Origin: Oscillospiraceae bacterium
GTDB taxonomy: Bacteria > Bacillota_A > Clostridia > Oscillospirales > Oscillospiraceae
NCBI GenBank assembly: GCA_017537045.1
Contig: JAFYLN010000163.1
Span: 1-8,841 of the forward strand
Direction: 5' to 3'
Length of the DNA: 8,841 bases
A program made the position numbers and the translations under genes. Below are positions 6,157-8,841 of this stretch, piece by piece (the stretch's first letter is position 1; each line of letters begins with the position of its first letter). A model generated the notes under the pieces. The model was not told the origin of the DNA. It searched no databases and saw only the letters and a program-made list of their open reading frames with translations.

Positions 6157-8780
6157 ACCGACACCTCCGCTTCTGTAATGGGTGTATTCACAAGATTGAC
6201 ACTAATGTTGACACTTTCAGCCAACTCCGAAACATACTCTAATTCCATCGTTTCAGAGAGACTGTCCACATTATCATAGACGATACTTAGTACGCTACCT
6301 TCGGGCGGCAAATTTCCGCTCAATTTGTCATTAATAGCCTTTGCAATTAAAGCAAGGATTTTACGTCTATCATGCCGCACTGCGCCACAAGCTGTAAAGA
6401 ATCCATGCGGATCTGCTAAAAGGTGTGGATCTTGCGTTACCGCAGCAATAAAACTCATCGTTCTCTCATTGCGTGGGCCGACAATATGACTGTCCTCAAT
6501 AAGCCACTGTCTAATTGTGACTTCTTGCATCTTACTTCCCGCTTCGCGCATTTTCTGTGCGACTTTTCTGTAAGTAAATCCATTAACATCTTTGTACTCT
6601 CGCAATGCTTCCTTCCAATACTGGGATTTTTCGTATGCATCAACAGCCCCCTGCCCCAGTCTGCCCTCACGGAGCAAACGTTCATAAATGACATCCACAA
6701 TATTCTTTGTATAGTCGTCACGTTTAACAAAAACCAAAACGTCTCCCGGATGTAACTGTTCTGGCGCCTTTTCAACTACACTTCCAGATGCGCTATCAAA
6801 GACAACCGCCGAGTAGAATTTAGAGAAAAAGATTTGCTCTCCTGTAACAAATGCACCCACATACTTAACTTCAGATACCGGAATATATCCACCATTGGGC
6901 GTACTCGTGTATGCAAACTTTCGAATATCAAAAGTATTGAAACCGTCAATATATTCATCCAAAGTAGCGAACTGCCGTACATCAGCCGCCAGTTCTTCCT
7001 CCGAATGAATAACTTCTTCTTCAGGATCCTCCTCCACCTTGGTTGCACCAATTCGACGATTCAGTTTTCGTTCGTATTTCTGCTGTTTTCTCTTTCGGAA
7101 CGTGAAGATCTTCTCTTCACAGCTATAGAGAAGCACATTGATATTCCTTGCCGCCAAGCACTGCAGGGGATCAAATCTCTTATTGTTGAGTTCGCCAACA
7201 CAAAGGATCGCATCGTATTTTTGGCGAGGATCAAAGCGATTGGCCGTCACACAAATAATGTAATCATCTTCGAAATATTCAGGATGAGTCATTCGCAGTA
7301 TATCCGCATAATATGCTTTGGGCACAATGATTGCAATTCGACTGTACTTATGCGTCTTAATATATGTGTCCAGTGCATCCGCTTTCGGTGCCTTAGTCAA
7401 TCGTTCCTGATACTTACGTTCCAGGGCATCAACCACTGCAACACAATGTTCCTGCATGAAACCTGCCTTGTCTGCAATGTCCCACAGTTTTGTTATACGA
7501 ACCATCGGTGATAATACCGCCTGATTAATTCTGCCTTCTTGAACCGCCAGTTCCATTGCCTCCATAGTGAAGATGGCCGTATTCATCAAATTCAAGAGGC
7601 CATGCGCCATTACCACAAAATCATCTTTTTCTGTGGACTGCCAGTTCGATTGTTTTACTACAAATATAGCATTTTTTATACGTCTGTAATCAGTCCACTC
7701 CCATCCATCCGGAACCGTGATTGGAGTAACGGTATTATGAATCACATTCATAATCTGTCGGTGCAGTTCAGTCGTGAATGGATTTTGGGATCGGATCATC
7801 TGGTTGCTACGAGAGAGCAATTTCTTGGTACAAGCAAACACGGAGGCGTCTTCATACATATCAAGGATATGTTCTCCCATACCTGCTTTCATAGGTGAGG
7901 TAACATGGGCAAAACGCAGCACCTTTCTTCTGAGCAGGTCGGCCAGTTCTGATCCGTTTTCAGTCAGCGAAACACCTCCTGTGACAAGCAATCCAACTAC
8001 CTTATTTCCGTGTTTATCCAGCACCAAATCTCTTGCCGCAGAAATTTTACTGGTCACTTTCAGTACCGGTTCTGCCTTAGTGGGATTGAGACCATACTGA
8101 TGTTCCTCACCACTACCGGTGTAATATGCTGCCGGAATAATATCCAGCAGGCCCACTGATTTACCTTCTCCATAAACAATCCGAACCTGTTTGCATATCT
8201 CGCCGAAAGTGCTGCGCTCTGCAACGATAACGATGGCTACATCAATCTGTGTAGGGATTTCAGTGACATCTACATCAAACGCAAATGACAGAAAATCCTC
8301 GCGGTTCGTTTTCCGACTCTTAACACCACGCCCATCTGTAATTTGAGAATCTCCATAATACGGGCGTATAAGGTGCTTATTGCGTTCCAAAGGAAGATAA
8401 CTAACCGATTTTCCGTTTTTTCCTTTTCCGTCTTGCTCGATAACCATACAAAGGTTACCATACTCTTTGCGAGTTCCTTTCCACCGATACCGCTGTCCCT
8501 GGAAAAGAATCATATCGTTCTCCTGAAGAGAAGATATTATGTCATCATTGGTTGATATGTTATAGGACAAACATCCCAATGCAACTGCAACAATGGAAAT
8601 CACATCAAAACAAACGGAGCCAGTGTGCAGAGCGAAGTTCACCGTACGCTCCTTTGATACTAGTGACTCAGCAAAGAAAGCGAGATATTTTTCAATTATT
8701 GCCTCTTTAGAAACAAGTGCATCACCGTAATAAATATCGCACTTATTTAGAATGGCATTCGCCAGCTTATCTGCCGTCAT
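6153..8780 (-). CDS. drmE: DrmE-type DISARM class 2 protein
   Basis: An 875-aa protein that I assign to DrmE, the class 2 accessory subunit of unknown biochemical role. The assignment rests on position (directly before drmA-drmB), size and general sequence character, not on a catalytic motif. I see no Walker A, nuclease or methylase signature. Two stretches look like alternating strands and helices of Rossmann-like halves: about 178-320 (VAIVIVAE, VVGLLVTGGVSL, VFACTKKLL) and about 480-556 (IAIIVPKAYYADIL, DAILCVGEL, INVLLY). They could be degenerate helicase or nucleotide-binding folds. A basic patch (562-576) precedes an acidic one (582-597). Residues about 734-770 (FTYRKVAQKM to VTIRQWLIED and IVGPR) resemble a helix-turn-helix. 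Two similar short strands, NDMILFQ near 88-94 and GDVLVFV near 679-685, may be small beta-barrel elements. ATG 8780 has GGAGGT (8789-8794) at 8 nt spacing. No transmembrane segment is evident. Confidence 0.72.
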   Translation of the reverse strand: MTADKLANAILNKCDIYYGDALVSKEAIIEKYLAFFAESLVSKERTVNFALHTGSVCFDVISIVAVALGCLSYNISTNDDIISSLQENDMILFQGQRYRWKGTRKEYGNLCMVIEQDGKGKNGKSVSYLPLERNKHLIRPYYGDSQITDGRGVKSRKTNREDFLSFAFDVDVTEIPTQIDVAIVIVAERSTFGEICKQVRIVYGEGKSVGLLDIIPAAYYTGSGEEHQYGLNPTKAEPVLKVTSKISAARDLVLDKHGNKVVGLLVTGGVSLTENGSELADLLRRKVLRFAHVTSPMKAGMGEHILDMYEDASVFACTKKLLSRSNQMIRSQNPFTTELHRQIMNVIHNTVTPITVPDGWEWTDYRRIKNAIFVVKQSNWQSTEKDDFVVMAHGLLNLMNTAIFTMEAMELAVQEGRINQAVLSPMVRITKLWDIADKAGFMQEHCVAVVDALERKYQERLTKAPKADALDTYIKTHKYSRIAIIVPKAYYADILRMTHPEYFEDDYIICVTANRFDPRQKYDAILCVGELNNKRFDPLQCLAARNINVLLYSCEEKIFTFRKRKQQKYERKLNRRIGATKVEEDPEEEVIHSEEELAADVRQFATLDEYIDGFNTFDIRKFAYTSTPNGGYIPVSEVKYVGAFVTGEQIFFSKFYSAVVFDSASGSVVEKAPEQLHPGDVLVFVKRDDYTKNIVDVIYERLLREGRLGQGAVDAYEKSQYWKEALREYKDVNGFTYRKVAQKMREAGSKMQEVTIRQWLIEDSHIVGPRNERTMSFIAAVTQDPHLLADPHGFFTACGAVRHDRRKILALIAKAINDKLSGNLPPEGSVLSIVYDNVDSLSETMELEYVSELAESVNISVNLVNTPITEAEVSV
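6154..6168 (-). promoter_or_regulatory. drmA ribosome binding site within drmE, with ATGA overlap
   Basis: GGAGGT (plus 6163-6168) precedes the drmA ATG by 6 nt and lies inside the last codons of drmE, whose TGA shares two bases with that ATG. This fixes the drmA start and indicates coupled translation of the two proteins. Confidence 0.85.
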
Positions 8781-8794
8781 GATATCGCACCTCC
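8778..8794 (-). promoter_or_regulatory. drmE ribosome binding site
   Basis: Consensus GGAGGT at plus 8789-8794, 8 nt from the ATG at 8780. It begins 2 nt after the stop of the upstream frame (8797-8799), so drmE is probably translated from a shared message; no promoter is visible in the short gap. Confidence 0.85.
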
Positions 8795-8796
8795 AG

Positions 8797-8841
8797 TTAT
8801 TGTGCTTCCTCTAAAACCGCTAAACAATTAAGGATGAATCG
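8797..8841 (-). CDS. 3' end of an upstream gene entering from the right edge
   Basis: Reading leftward from the edge, one frame is open for 14 codons (RFILNCLAVLEEAQ) and ends with TAA at 8799-8797, 16 nt before the drmE ATG and just ahead of its Shine-Dalgarno. The other two minus frames hit stops within this stretch. The spacing is what is expected of an upstream operon member. The residues are too few to identify; a DISARM methylase (DrmM), DrmC or a regulator are candidates by context only. Confidence 0.5.
   Translation of the reverse strand, partial: RFILNCLAVLEEAQ

Noticed and set aside
6834..7511. Plus-strand open frame of 225 codons
   Set aside because: Fully inside drmE on the opposite strand; its composition is that of an antisense shadow.
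1..8841. CRISPR array, tRNA or rRNA genes, or insertion sequence ends
   Set aside because: No spaced repeat array, RNA gene pattern or transposase motif was seen by reading; nearly all the sequence is taken up by the three large genes.

Overview
The window holds the 3' part of a compact minus-strand operon that I read as the core of a class 2 DISARM (defence island system associated with restriction-modification) anti-phage locus. In transcription order, right to left, it contains the last 14 codons of an unidentified upstream gene (8841-8797), a DrmE-type protein of 875 aa (8780-6153), the DrmA superfamily 2 helicase of 1229 aa (6156-2467) and the DUF1998 protein DrmB of 617 aa (2474-621). 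The junctions are tight: 16 nt, then a 4-nt ATGA overlap, then an 8-nt overlap. Each start has a strong Shine-Dalgarno. All three full genes are intact.

The operon appears to end at a strong hairpin with T-runs on both strands (450-482). Beyond it, at 390-55 on the same strand, lies the N-terminally truncated remnant of a helix-turn-helix protein of a type I associate with mobile elements in gut Clostridia. A possible further gene starts at 45 and leaves the left edge. This suggests that the DISARM cassette sits beside, or was inserted into, mobile-element DNA.

Working model, from published DISARM work: DrmA and DrmB form a complex that engages DNA (5'-overhang single-stranded DNA in the studied case), DrmE is the class 2 accessory protein, and a DNA methylase marks self DNA. 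Neither the phospholipase-D-fold protein DrmC nor a methylase is visible here, and none follows drmB. They must lie upstream of 8841 or be absent. The organism is most likely a Gram-positive of class Clostridia, possibly an Oscillospiraceae/Faecalibacterium-like bacterium. This rests on GGAGG-type ribosome sites, moderate GC and the HTH remnant, and is an inference.
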